Part shown: positions 45,191-54,192 of the stretch, piece by piece | How positions within the stretch are numbered: position 1 is the first letter of the stretch | Layout: each line of letters opens with the position of its first letter | Source of the DNA: Streptococcus suis | GTDB lineage: Bacteria > Bacillota > Bacilli > Lactobacillales > Streptococcaceae | Assembly: GCF_019856455.1 (NCBI RefSeq) | Contig: NZ_CP082205.1 | Coordinates: forward strand, 2,294,001 to 2,358,000 | Length of the DNA stretch: 64,000 nt | Reading direction: 5' to 3' | Translations under genes and position numbers: made by a program | Notes under the pieces: model-generated | What the model was told of the DNA's origin: nothing | Seen by the model: only the letters and a program-made list of their open reading frames with translations | The model's database searches: none

Positions 45191-46066
45191 CTATTTGAAT
45201 TTCTTACTTACCTTGGTATAGGTTTCACGCTGATTTTGGATTTCGCTGAGGAATTGGAGATAATTATCAAAGCGGCTTTGGGAAATGGCAGAGCTGGCAA
45301 CAGCTTCCTTGACCGCACAATCCGGCTCATGGGTATGGGTACAGGTCCTAAATTTGCAGTCCTGGCTGGCTTCCGCAATTTCTGGGAAACAATCTGTCAG
45401 AGCCTCCGCCTCCTTGACTTCATAGTCTAGGGATGAAAATCCTGGCGTATCCGCAATTTTCCCACCGAAGACATTGTAGAAACTGACCGCACGAGTGGTA
45501 TGGCGACCACGCCCCAGACTATCTGAAATCGCACCTGTTTCCAAGGCTAATTCTGGCGCAATGCGATTGAGAAGAGTCGATTTACCAACCCCTGTCTGCC
45601 CCATAAAGACGGTCACCTTATCCTGCAATAATGGCGTCAGTTCCTCCAAACTATAGACAAAAGGATAGCCAATTTTCTCATAGATAGTCTTGAAGGCATC
45701 CATTCCCGTCTGATCTTCTACCAAGTCCATCTTAGAGATATAGATAATGGGATCCATATCCTTCTGTTCAAGGAGAACTAGGAAACGATCCAGTAGATTG
45801 GCATTAAAATCAGGTTCCTTAGCCGACATGATAACCACCGCCTGATCGATATTGACAATTGGAGGTCGAACCAAACTATTCTTTCTCTCGTGGATTTTTA
45901 AAATATAGCCTTCTGAGTTTTCCTCCGCAGAAAAGTCCACAAAATCACCCACGTAGGGCGTTTGGCCTTTCTTACGAAAATTTCCTCTAGCTCTGGTTTG
46001 ATAAACCTGTCCATCCGCCTCGACATAGTAAAAACCTGCCAAGGCCTTGATAATTCTTCCTTGCAA
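45191..46066 (-). CDS. rsgA: Ribosome small-subunit-dependent GTPase RsgA
   Basis: A 291-residue circularly permuted GTPase acting late in 30S assembly. An OB-fold N terminus is followed by the G-domain in permuted order: YISKMDLV (G4), then [13 protein letters not shown] (G1, near residue 170), GRHTTRAV (G2) and DTPGF (G3). A C-terminal zinc site is formed by [14 protein letters not shown]. It is first in the rsgA-rpe-thiN-rmuC-yhaM run. Confidence 0.95.
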   Translation of the reverse strand: MQGRIIKALAGFYYVEADGQVYQTRARGNFRKKGQTPYVGDFVDFSAEENSEGYILKIHERKNSLVRPPIVNIDQAVVIMSAKEPDFNANLLDRFLVLLEQKDMDPIIYISKMDLVEDQTGMDAFKTIYEKIGYPFVYSLEELTPLLQDKVTVFMGQTGVGKSTLLNRIAPELALETGAISDSLGRGRHTTRAVSFYNVFGGKIADTPGFSSLDYEVKEAEALTDCFPEIAEASQDCKFRTCTHTHEPDCAVKEAVASSAISQSRFDNYLQFLSEIQNQRETYTKVSKKFK

Positions 46067-46181
46067 TGAAGACTCCTTTGTGTGTACTTGTTCCTATTAT
46101 ACCAAATTTCCTAGGAAAAAGGGAGCAAAGCCAAATCCTGCACAGCTAGTATTTTCTTGCCAATGGAAATATATACAATAG

Positions 46182-46206
46182 AAAAAGCCCTCAAACGAGA
46201 GCTTTC
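46182..46206 (-). terminator. Terminator of the LPXTG protein gene
   Basis: Minus-strand AGCTCTC and GAGGGCTTTTT pair around GTTT, shortly after the gene's stop. Confidence 0.75.
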
Positions 46207-46224
46207 TTGGGATACATAGATGGA

Positions 46225-47199
46225 CTAGTCTCTTTTGCGTGATGTAGCAGCTAATCCCAGACCAGAAAGACCGGACAAGACGCCCCCTAAGACTAGGAGC
46301 ATAGAGCTGCTATCACCTGTTTTTGGCAAGGTTTTGGCAACAGGTTGTGATACTTCCTGTGGTTTAACAGCAGGAGTGCTTGGAGCGGACTTGTCTACCG
46401 TTTTCTTATCAGTTGCTGCCACTACTTGAACCTTGCCAGCTGTCTGGTCAGTTAAGGACGAGGCATCTGTTAGCTGTTCAACTGGTTTGTCTGTCGGAGT
46501 TTCAGCTGGTTTTTCGACTGGTTGCTCAACTGGAACTTCAGCAGGTTGTTCAACTGGCTGCTCAACTGGAACTTCAGCAGGTTGTTCAACTGGTTGTTCA
46601 ACTGGTTGTTCAACTGGCTGGTCAGCTGGTTGTTCAGTTGGCTGTTCAACTGGTTGTTCAGTTGGTTGTTCAGTTGGTTGTTCAGCTGGCTGTTCGGCTG
46701 GTTGTTCAGCTGGAGTTTCAACTGGCTGTTCAACTGGTTGTTCAACTGGCTGGTCAGCTGGTTGTTCAACTGGTTTGGTTTCAGCTGGTTTTGGTACATC
46801 TACCTTATCATAAAAGAAGCTAGCCGTAGGATACCAATCTTCATCATGCCAAACATTATCACCTGTAAATTTTTCGTAGGTTACCTCAATAGAATCTTTA
46901 CCCCAAGACTCAGTAGTGGGGGCGTATCCATCAATATGAGGAGCTACTTCCACTACTACTTCACCCTTTGAAATCACACCCTCCTTATAAGGTGCAATAT
47001 CTGTGTAAGAAGGAGTACCCCCATTCTCCGCCACATCATTCAGGAAGTAATGAATGCGATAAGTGATGGATTGCTCATCCGCATAAACAACAGCAGGACC
47101 ACCTAGCAGCCGACCGCCCACAGGGGCAACCACACCACCCAAAACAAGGGTTGAAGTAAGGGCTACGCCCCATTTAACCAATTTTTTAGTATTCATCAT
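46225..47199 (-). CDS. LPXTG surface protein with proline-rich tetrapeptide repeats
   Basis: A 324-residue wall-anchored protein. The signal peptide ends near VVYA-DE (residue 41). A compact N-terminal domain of about 90 residues ([17 protein letters not shown] to TASFFYDKV) is of unknown function. Then come about 25 four-residue units of the PxEQ type, a Lys/Thr-rich stretch, LPKTGD, a membrane helix and RKRD. The repeats probably form a rigid stalk through the wall. The second ATG (47196) is equally good given AGGAAAAT upstream. Just upstream lie two 28-bp palindromes and a broken recombinase gene. Confidence 0.85.
   Translation of the reverse strand: MMNTKKLVKWGVALTSTLVLGGVVAPVGGRLLGGPAVVYADEQSITYRIHYFLNDVAENGGTPSYTDIAPYKEGVISKGEVVVEVAPHIDGYAPTTESWGKDSIEVTYEKFTGDNVWHDEDWYPTASFFYDKVDVPKPAETKPVEQPADQPVEQPVEQPVETPAEQPAEQPAEQPTEQPTEQPVEQPTEQPADQPVEQPVEQPVEQPAEVPVEQPVEQPAEVPVEQPVEKPAETPTDKPVEQLTDASSLTDQTAGKVQVVAATDKKTVDKSAPSTPAVKPQEVSQPVAKTLPKTGDSSSMLLVLGGVLSGLSGLGLAATSRKRD
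46500..46795 (-). repeat. 12-base tandem repeats in the LPXTG gene
   Basis: Plus strand units such as TTGTTCAACTGG with variants (GTTGGT, GCTGGT) repeat about 24 times, encoding [16 protein letters not shown]. Such a tract should vary in copy number between strains. It keeps several other frames open, which are not genes. Confidence 0.9.
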
Positions 47200-47275
47200 A
47201 TTTTCCTAAGGTCTTATCGACCTTTCCTTTCTTTTAAACCTCTTATAAACCCCTGCTACAATAGGGTTTGTACCT

Positions 47276-47303
47276 GTTTTAGTTAAGGGTCGTTAACTAA
47301 AAC
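47276..47303. other. 28-bp palindrome 1, putative recombinase site
   Basis: GTTTTAGTTAA and TTAACTAAAAC, perfect 11-base arms around 6 bases. Same length and end sequence as the site at 47392-47419. Confidence 0.65.
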
Positions 47304-47391
47304 ATAGAAAAATCAAAAAATGCCAACTTGATAAGGCTTGAAAAGCCCGTCAAATCAGCATTTTGAATATTTTCTATTGACAACTTTGATT

Positions 47392-47419
47392 GTTTTACCA
47401 AACGACCGTTTGCTAAAAC
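47392..47419. other. 28-bp palindrome 2, putative recombinase site
   Basis: GTTTTACCAAAC and GTTTGCTAAAAC, one mismatch in 12-base arms around 4 bases. It sits 13 bases from the recombinase gene and 88 bases from palindrome 1, a res-like arrangement. Confidence 0.65.
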
Positions 47420-47431
47420 ACACATATTCGC

Positions 47432-48099
47432 TTACAGTTTATCATTTTCTCCTGTTTCTGTCAAAGAATTATGTGCTTTTTGACGACGAAATGGGATATT
47501 ATTTCGTTTTAAGACTTGATAGATGGTTGCTGTTGAAATATTGAGTTGGTTGTCCATGTCTCGAACGGTTGTTTCTTCTACCACATAGCTCTGAATCACT
47601 TGTTTTTCTTTTGATTTTGAAATACCCTTATTGCCCAATTTTACACCACGTTCTCTGGCCTTACGTAAACCGTCTTTTGTACGGTCAGAAATGGCTTGGA
47701 GTTCCCATTCTGCCACATAGCCTAGCATGAGGCAGAAGAATCGGCCTGTCAGCGAGTCAGTTTCGATTTGTTCGTGGATGGATTGCAGGCGGATCTGATG
47801 GCTGGTCAAGTCTGAGATGATAGCAGACAGATGGAGCATCTTTCTGGTTAGGCGGTCTAGCTTATAGACTACAAATCTGGTCTCTATCCCGCTTTCAGCA
47901 CAGGCTTTGGCTAGCTTGATAGCTTTTTGAAGTTGTGGGCGGTCTTGATGACCTCCCGATTCCTTTTCCATGTAGAGTCTGTCACAGAAGTGTAGGGCTT
48001 CTTTTTGCACTTCTAGTCCCAGTTCTTGCCGATTATCCCTCGAGCGTAGCCAATGACAACAAATCCTTTTTCTTGGTATTGCTTGATGATTCTCTTCAT
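47432..48099 (-). pseudogene. Serine recombinase/resolvase, catalytic serine lost
   Basis: A resolvase-family gene with a strong AAGGAGG site and start MKRIIKQYQEKGFVVIGYAR. Family members continue YARVSTxxQ, where Ser is catalytic; here the sequence jumps near 48038-48046 into another frame at DNRQELGLEVQKEALHF. About ten bases, including the serine codon, appear deleted, and the original frame stops soon after. The rest (YKLDRLTRKMLHL, FCLMLGYVAEWE, C-terminal HTH DNQLNISTATIYQVLKR) is intact. The apparent longer frame from 48157 uses out-of-frame sequence. Confidence 0.8.
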
Positions 48100-48229
48100 A
48101 TTTTCCTCCTTGTTCTACTATTGTAGCGGGGGTTGGTATAAAAGGTCTGATGAACATGTGATCATGGTTTGATAATCATTCCATTTTCCCCTAGCCAAGT
48201 CAAGAAAAAAATAGTATAATAAAAAACAA

Positions 48230-48311
48230 GCGGAGGTGGTGGAACGGCAGACACGCATGCTTCAGGCGCATGTGCCCATCGGGTGTGAGGGTTCAAATCC
48301 CTTCCTCCGCA
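48230..48311 (+). tRNA. tRNA-Leu (CAG)
   Basis: 82 bases with a variable arm (TGCCCATCGGGT). The acceptor arms GCGGAGG and CCTCCGC pair fully, the anticodon stem CATGC/GCATG encloses TTCAGGC giving CAG, and the T arm has GGTTCAAATCC. A -10 TATAAT lies at 48215-48220. CCA is not encoded. Confidence 0.95.
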
Positions 48312-48325
48312 TGATAAACGAGAAA

Positions 48326-48352
48326 CCCCAAGTCAGAGTTGATGACTTGAGG
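48326..48352. terminator. Hairpin between tRNA-Leu and the RelE-like gene
   Basis: CCCCAAGTCA and TGACTTGAGG with a 7-base loop. Nearly identical to the hairpin at 49088-49114 on the other side of the toxin-antitoxin pair. Confidence 0.6.
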
Positions 48353-48383
48353 TGATACTTTATGCTAGTTATTTGGCTTCAAA

Positions 48384-48725
48384 TCATTTAAGTAATGTTA
48401 TCCAGTTTTGCTTTGAATGCAAGATACGGGCTACAAAAACCTGATAGCCCTCTATGAAATAAAAAACGAGATAATGTTCTATCGGCATATAACGGTAGGG
48501 CTTTCCATCGGCAGTTAGGTTGCCAAATCCTCTGCTAGATACCAAGGGACAGACTTCAGGGAATAACTCTAATATTTCCAAAGCCTTCAATATCAAATCA
48601 ATTTTGCTAGCCGCTGCTTGTTGGCTGTAAAAATTGATTAGAATGTAATCATATATAGCCTGCAAATCCTGTTTGGCTCTATCAGAAATAACAAGCTCAT
48701 ATTTTTTCTTATCAGTCAAGACCAA
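48384..48725 (-). CDS. RelE/ParE-type toxin
   Basis: A 113-residue basic protein with the RelE/ParE fold: YELVISDRAKQDLQAIYDYI at the N terminus, YRYMPIEHYLVFYFIEGYQVFVARILHSKQNW at the C terminus. It overlaps the upstream antitoxin gene by 14 bases, the usual antitoxin-first coupling. Target (mRNA at the ribosome or gyrase) cannot be told. Confidence 0.88.
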   Translation of the reverse strand: MVLTDKKKYELVISDRAKQDLQAIYDYILINFYSQQAAASKIDLILKALEILELFPEVCPLVSSRGFGNLTADGKPYRYMPIEHYLVFYFIEGYQVFVARILHSKQNWITLLK

Positions 48726-49005
48726 ATTCCTTTCTGACAGCCACGAGAGAACTTGTCTTACCTGCTAGAATATCCTGATGTCCTAACAAGATTTCTTTCT
48801 TTAACTCTTCAAAAGCAATCTTGTTGCTATCCTCCCTACCGTCTTTTGTAACAAATTCTTGGACATCAATAGTACCTGTCGCAATTTTTCTCAAGGTCGC
48901 ATTCAGCACATCTGAAACTGTCATGCTTTCTCCTGCTAATAGCTCCTTTGTTTGCTGGTAATAAAATGAATCTGCCCTAAAGTTTACCTGTTGTGTCGCT
49001 CCCAT
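48712..49005 (-). CDS. RelB/DinJ-type antitoxin
   Basis: A 97-residue protein whose N terminus (GATQQVNFRADSFYYQQTKELL, then MTVSDVLNATLRKIA) is the ribbon-helix-helix domain of RelB/DinJ antitoxins; the C-terminal part wraps the toxin. The ATG at 49005 has AAAGGAG 9 bases upstream; a TTG three codons earlier is less likely. An operator-like inverted repeat precedes it. Confidence 0.88.
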   Translation of the reverse strand: MGATQQVNFRADSFYYQQTKELLAGESMTVSDVLNATLRKIATGTIDVQEFVTKDGREDSNKIAFEELKKEILLGHQDILAGKTSSLVAVRKEFGLD

Positions 49006-49020
49006 TATTCTCAACTCCTT

Positions 49021-49043
49021 TGTATAGACATTTTGTACATACA
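49021..49043. promoter_or_regulatory. Operator-like repeat upstream of the RelB-type gene
   Basis: TGTATAGAC and GTACATACA, inverted with 7 of 9 positions matching around 5 bases, directly upstream of the ribosome site. Probably bound by the antitoxin complex. Confidence 0.55.
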
Positions 49044-49087
49044 GTTTATCCCTTTTTCAGAAGTTGGTCAAGATATTCGCTAAATAA

Positions 49088-49114
49088 CCCCAAGTCAAAG
49101 TTGATGACTTGGGG
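49088..49114. terminator. Hairpin after the broken exporter gene
   Basis: CCCCAAGTCA and TGACTTGGGG, perfect 10-base arms around 7 bases, with T-rich flanks on the plus strand. It lies just past the stop of the pseudogene at 49121. Confidence 0.7.
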
Positions 49115-49120
49115 CCATTT

Positions 49121-50872
49121 TTATATCTTCTCACGCAATTTCCCATCACGCATTTCCAAAACCACATCAAACATGTCAAGTATGGCAGAGTCTGATTCAT
49201 GCAAGATGGTGATGATAAGTTTGTCCTCCAGCTGCAAGAGGTTGGTCAAAACCTGCTTGGTCAGGGCAGGATCTAAATGAGCGGGCGGTTCATCCAAGAG
49301 CAAGACATCCTTACCACTCATCAAGGCACGGAGCAGGCACAGGACATTTTTCTCGCCTCCACTCAAGAGACTGGGGTCTGTTGTTGTACGCAAGGTGTCC
49401 TGTAAACTCATTGGCAAGCTCCTTAACAAGCCAAGCATGACATCTCTTCCCTTCTCATAGGTTCCAAAAACAGACACATTGCTTTCAAAATCGGTATGGT
49501 AAAGATGCTCAAACTGGCTGAGATAGAAGGCGGTAGCTGCTTCCATTTCATGCAAAACATCGTTTTCCAGATAGGAAACACTCCCCTTGTCCAGAGCCAG
49601 TTCTCCTGCCAACACTCGTAAAAAAGTGGATTTTCCACTGGCTGACGGACCAATGATGGCATACTTTTTCCCCTTGTCAAACCGATAGGAAAAATCTGCT
49701 ACCGCTAATTCTCCCACATGATAGGCCACGTCCCTGACTTCCAAGGCTGTCACATTGGGATAGCTTGGTACTTGCTCAGACAAGACCTGACCAGCAAGAT
49801 AACCTTCTAAATTGGCAACCGTTTCCTTGGTCGAATGGATATAATTGACATCCATGAGGATGTATTTCATGGGATAGATGAAATTTTCAACATAGCTGAA
49901 GGTTGCAATGGCAGCACCGATGGTCAACTCTTTTTGCAGCAAGAGATAGCCGACCAAGCCAAAAGCCGTTAATTGCACCAAAAACATGGAAAATCCATTG
50001 ACAACATTGGCCAGGGTTTTGAATTGCCCAAAGCGAAAACGAGCCTGTTCACTTTCTTCTACCGACCGATGGTGGACACGACTGATGGAGCCGAAGGTTT
50101 CACTATTAACGCGGTTCTTAGCAGAAAAGAGGTCAGTCACCACCTGAAAATAACTTTCCAAACTCTGTAAAAATGCCCGCTGACGCTGAGAAAGAGGACC
50201 TGAAATCCATTTAGGAATGAAAACCGCCAAGGCAGACGACAGAATAATCCCAACCGCAATCAGCGGATGAACAAAGAGAAAGAGGGAAACCGCATAGATG
50301 ACCATGCTCAAACTAGAGCGGATAATGTCCATGAGGGGACTCAGGTAACTCTCCTCAATGGTTTCCAAATCGTTGTCAAAAATGGATAGATAGGCAGAGA
50401 CATTCTTCTCTGAAAATTTGGATAAAGGCTGTGATAACAAGCTGTTTGCCAGGCCTTTTTAGCATTGACATAGAAGCCCTGAGACACCTTCCACTCATAA
50501 ACCTGGGAAATGTACTGAAAGACTGATACTCAATGAAAATCAAAATCAGACTAGCTCCAAAGGTTTGGGGAACCTTTGGAGGTTGGAGATAGAGCGAACG
50601 TAGTTCGTTTCTACTTACGCAGATAGAACCCTGTTCTATTTTGTTTCAAGTCAACAACGTCTGATTTTGATTTTCGAAGAGTATGAATTAGCAATGATGG
50701 TCAAAGCGTAGGCCAACAAGAGCCAGACAAGCCCTGTCCAGCCCATCTGAAAAATATGATCAAAAAGATACTTATTTAACTCCGGCAAAGCGACATTGGT
50801 CAAACTATATAAGATATGGAAAATCAACTGAATGGCAATAACAGACCTCAATTGATAGATGATTTTTTTCAT
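49121..50872 (-). pseudogene. ABC exporter 2 (permease-ATPase), broken
   Basis: Remains of a peptide/drug-type exporter. The N-terminal part (50872 down to 50685, MKKIIYQLRSVIAIQLIFHI) is cut by a 159-base RUP-like repeat at 50526-50684. Coding resumes (SVFQYISQVYEWKVSQGF) and shifts frame near 50455. The long remainder (439 residues) holds the rest of the membrane domain and the ATPase with GPSASGKSTF, SGGEKNVLCLL and VLLLDEPPAHLD. Each piece reads cleanly, so decay is recent. It follows exporter 1, with which it probably formed a heterodimer. Confidence 0.88.
50526..50684. repeat. RUP-like repeat inserted in exporter 2
   Basis: 159 bases with inverted ends: ATACTC-aat-GAAAATCAAAATCAG and CTGATTTTGATTTTC-gaa-GAGTAT. 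Inside are CAAAGGTTTGGGGAACCTTTG and GAGATAGAGCGAACG. It resembles the pneumococcal RUP type of non-autonomous element. Related sequence occurs at 5641 and 16305. Confidence 0.8.
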
Positions 50873-51201
50873 AACTCCTCCTAGATAGGAACAATCTGAC
50901 AAAAATTAATTGCTCTCCCCAATCCGTACCACCCCATCATAACGGCTAAGGACCTCATCGGACACGCGGTGGGAAATATGAATGAGCGTCTTATCAGCTA
51001 GAGAGGTAAGGTAGGCTTCAATCACTGCATAGGTTTCCTGATCCAAGGCAGACAGACTTTCATCCAGCAACAAGACATCCTTATCTTGCAGCAAGGCACG
51101 AATCAAGAGTAGGCGCTGCTTTTGTCCGCCAGACAGTCCGCTATCATCACTAATTTCCTCGCTCAAAGAAGCATAACTTGGGAAACGACTGATATGTAAA
51201 G

Positions 51202-51565
51202 CCCTTTGTCAAGTAAAAACAATCGAACTGATTAAAAAATGAAAAGTATCTAGAAAGAGCCTAGTTCTTAGCTTCGGGCATTGGCCACTCTGATATTCGT
51301 GGATTGGTTACCTACAGGTCAATGGTTCTGCCGCGAGTCCTACTCTCTATAAGCGTGGATCACAATTGTGCCACTTAGTCGTTTCGTAGATGACTCAAAC
51401 CTTGAAGTCCTAAACTCCTTCAAGATACTTTCCATTCAAACATGATTTCAATCCTTATTTCTGTCCAAATTCACCCAGTGATTTTGGATAGAAATAGGGA
51501 TTCCTCATCGCTCTGCGATGATAAAACTTAATGGTCAAAAGTGTACATGAAAACAAGCGCTAACT
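51202..51565 (-). ncRNA. Candidate bridge RNA region of the IS110-family element
   Basis: The long non-coding 3' flank of the transposase gene. It contains stems such as CATCGCAGAGCGATG and several paired purine/pyrimidine tracts. IS110-family elements express a bridge RNA from a non-coding end; in the IS1111 group this lies downstream of the transposase, as here. Assignment is by position and structure only. Confidence 0.4.
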
Positions 51566-52687
51566 TCAAGCTATTCTTCCTGTCATCATCCCCCAAATAA
51601 AACCAGACAATTCTCGTGCAATAGCTGTTTTAGCAACATTTTGTTTCTTATTTTTTCCTAGAACAAGTGTGCGATAACGTCTTCTTAAGCGTTCATTAGC
51701 CTTATCCGCATAAGCAATCACCTCCACTCGGTTTCCACTTTGTCTCCTTTTCAATTCTTTGGATTTATACCCAATCGTCCCCTTAGCCAATGATTGTGCA
51801 GCTTCTATCAGAAGTCGTCTCACATGGCTATTCCCAGCTTTGGTGATAGCACCTCTTCTCTCCTTGTCGCCGCTAGAATTTTCGCTAGGAGTTAGCCCAA
51901 GATAAGAAGCAAAATGTTGAGCTGTCGCAAAGCGATTAAAATCACCGATTTCTGTCACAATGGAAAGAGCAGTTAGTGTTTTAATGCCAATAAAGCAAGA
52001 AAGCCGTGAGACCTTCTCTTGATAACTGTCGCTTTGACCCAGTTGCTCAATTCGTGCATCATACCGTTCTATTTGATCTACTAATTTCTCATAGGTCAAT
52101 AGATATTCTGTCAAAATCTCTGCGTAAAGTCCCTCAGGTTTTAGGGAACGGAGCCAGCGAACATGTTTCTGTGTCCAATTACTGCTTCCCTCGGTATAGC
52201 GAAAATCATGTCGGAGACAGAAGGCAAGAATTTGTTGTTTGATTTTCTTCAGAGCCACTTTGTGGTCTGTTCTCATACGGATATATTCTTTGACTTGTTC
52301 ATCCTCAGCAGTAGGAATATGAACAGGCTGATAGCTACGAAAGGCCAGAGCTTTTGCGAGCTGAGCCGCATCTTTCTTATCAGTCTTAACACGCTTAGAT
52401 CCTTCCTTCATTACCGTTGTAGGTGCCATCACGATACAGGGAATCCCGTGAGCTTGTAGCTGGTGATATAGGGTAAATCCGAGGCATCCAGCTTCGTAGC
52501 CACATAACACTTCTGCATCTTGACCATATAAACGACGAAGCTCATTCACATAGTTCACAATATAGCTAACATTTGGACCAACTTTAGTGCTATGTTTGAA
52601 TTGATTCGCCATCATATCATAATAGCAGAGTGAAAAACTTTCTTTGTGAACATCCATTCCGATGAAAAGTGTGGTAAAATGAAACAT
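51566..52687 (-). CDS. IS110-family transposase
   Basis: A 373-residue recombinase. The N-terminal RuvC-like DEDD domain shows FIGMDVHKESF (D), LCGYEAG (E) and RVKTDKKDAAQLAKAL (DD). The C-terminal Tnp_20 domain has SCFIGIKTLTALSIVTEIGDF and YLGLTPSENSSGDKERRGAITKAGNSHVRRLL, containing the conserved Ser region. The frame is uninterrupted. The transposase reads in the same direction as the exporter genes it disrupts. Confidence 0.93.
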   Translation of the reverse strand: MFHFTTLFIGMDVHKESFSLCYYDMMANQFKHSTKVGPNVSYIVNYVNELRRLYGQDAEVLCGYEAGCLGFTLYHQLQAHGIPCIVMAPTTVMKEGSKRVKTDKKDAAQLAKALAFRSYQPVHIPTAEDEQVKEYIRMRTDHKVALKKIKQQILAFCLRHDFRYTEGSSNWTQKHVRWLRSLKPEGLYAEILTEYLLTYEKLVDQIERYDARIEQLGQSDSYQEKVSRLSCFIGIKTLTALSIVTEIGDFNRFATAQHFASYLGLTPSENSSGDKERRGAITKAGNSHVRRLLIEAAQSLAKGTIGYKSKELKRRQSGNRVEVIAYADKANERLRRRYRTLVLGKNKKQNVAKTAIARELSGFIWGMMTGRIA

Positions 52688-54192
52688 ATAAGACCTCCAA
52701 TTGAGTGTGGTAATTCCTGTTAGAAGTTGATTGTTTTTTTATTCTAGTGTACAGGTAAATCCACGAATTCTCAACTGGGGGTCTTTACATATTGTCTATC
52801 AAGGTTCATGGTCTTAATGAGAAACATCAGCCTATCTTCTGAAACCTCCCGTCCCATGGTCAAGTTGTAAAGAACAGTATCATGGAAAAGGGCTCCCTCT
52901 TGTGGCAAATAGGCAATCTTGTCTTGAATGGCTTGGTAGGACAAGTCTAATAGAGAGGTTTTATCAAAGTAAATATCCCCTGCTTGCAGTTGGCTATTCT
53001 TGGTTAAAATAAGAGCCAAGGAAGATTTGCCAGAACCACTTTCCCCAAGAATTAAATACTTCTTGCCACGTTCAAACGCTACGGTCAGGTCTTCAAAGAC
53101 CTGTTTCTCACCGACAGCATAACTAGCCTTGACCAGTTGCATGCTCTGGAAAGCTGAAGCTAGTTCCTGTCCCTTCGTTTCTTGACCCAGAGTAGATGGC
53201 TCAAACTCTTGCTTCAATTTCTTAACGGCATGCCTGTCCAAAAAGGCTGCCGCAATGCTGTTAATGGGATCCACCAACTGCTCTGAAATGGTCAGAATAG
53301 CTGTCAAGCCACCGATGGTCAAGGCCCCAGAAAAAACCTGAAAACCACCAATAAAGATAATCGAAAGCGTGGTCAGATAAAAGACCAAACCGACTAAGAG
53401 CCGCATGGTTACTGTCGTTCGATTGGCCTGATTGACCTTGTCATTGACTGCTTGATAGCAATCATTCAGCCCATCTAAAACTTGCTGTCTTTGGCAGCTA
53501 TTTTTCACTTGCAAATAACTCAGAAGATATCTGAAACCCTTGTATTATAGACCTGCTGACTGTCCGAAATCGCCTCCTGATTGAGCCTTCTCCGCTTTTT
53601 AAACAAATAGGGAATCACAACTGGCAAGAATGAGATCAGAACCAAGAAAATAGCGGTCAGACCATCCAAGCTAAGCAAGGCCAAACTGGCAATGCCAAAG
53701 GTACAAGCACCTTGAAAAATCGTAAAGAAGGCGTCGTAATAATCTTCTTTCACCGTCTCCAAATCATTATTGAGCTGGGAAATATAGGCCCCTGCCCCCT
53801 GGTCAACAAACTGCCTAAAAGGTAAATCAAAAATTTTCCCAATAAAGGTCGCCTGCAATTGGAAACCTACTTGATTGAGATAGCTGACATTGGCAATCTG
53901 ACGAATGTATTCAAAAACCAGCATGACAAGGATAGTTAGCCCCATCAGCACAAAATAGGACACAAAGGCCTGTCTATCTCCAGCTGCAATAGCATCAATA
54001 ATATAGCGATATTGGTACAGAAAGCCAACATTTAGCAGGGCTACTGCAAAAATACAAGATAAGGTTAGCCAAAAATTCCTCTTTTTCATTTCTCCTCCAC
54101 CGTTTGATAGAATTCTAAGCAAACATTTGGTCGCTTTCATCTATATTATAGAATAGGAATTGGAGACGATTTTATTTGTCCCCTATATGCAA

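Larger units (their letters stand above)
51192..52792 (-). mobile_element. IS110-family (IS1111-like) insertion sequence
   Basis: About 1.6 kb inserted in exporter 1. The ends carry ATATGTAAAG (51192-51201) and its complement CTTTACATAT (52783-52792), subterminal repeats of the sort seen in the IS1111 group. One intact DEDD transposase is present, with 374 non-coding bases on its 3' side and 105 on its 5' side. The interrupted reading frame can be rejoined across the element at CAA|ATCAGTCGT. Confidence 0.8.
50906..54089 (-). pseudogene. ABC exporter 1 (permease-ATPase), frameshifted and split by IS110
   Basis: Starts MKKRNFWLTLSCIFAVALL behind GGAGGAG (54089). The first part encodes the membrane domain to SDSQQVYNTRVSDIF, where a one-base loss near 53518 shifts the frame; it continues LLSYLQVKNSCQRQQ in the next. 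The ATPase Walker A GESGSGKSS is present. After NLDRQ (about 52793) an IS110-family element interrupts; beyond it (51191) the gene resumes RFPSYASLSEEISDD with SGGQKQRL and VLLLDES to its end. So it carries two independent lesions. Upstream lies an Rgg regulator. Confidence 0.9.

Noticed and set aside
46380-46971. Several long open frames on both strands over the LPXTG repeats
   Set aside because: They arise because the 12-base repeat lacks stops in several frames. Their products are pure low-complexity repeats with no start signals, and the minus-strand frame with signal peptide and LPKTGD is clearly the real one.
48100-48157. N-terminal extension of the recombinase from 48157
   Set aside because: That frame differs from the true N-terminal frame (MKRIIKQYQEKGFVVIGYAR) and only looks continuous because of the deletion.
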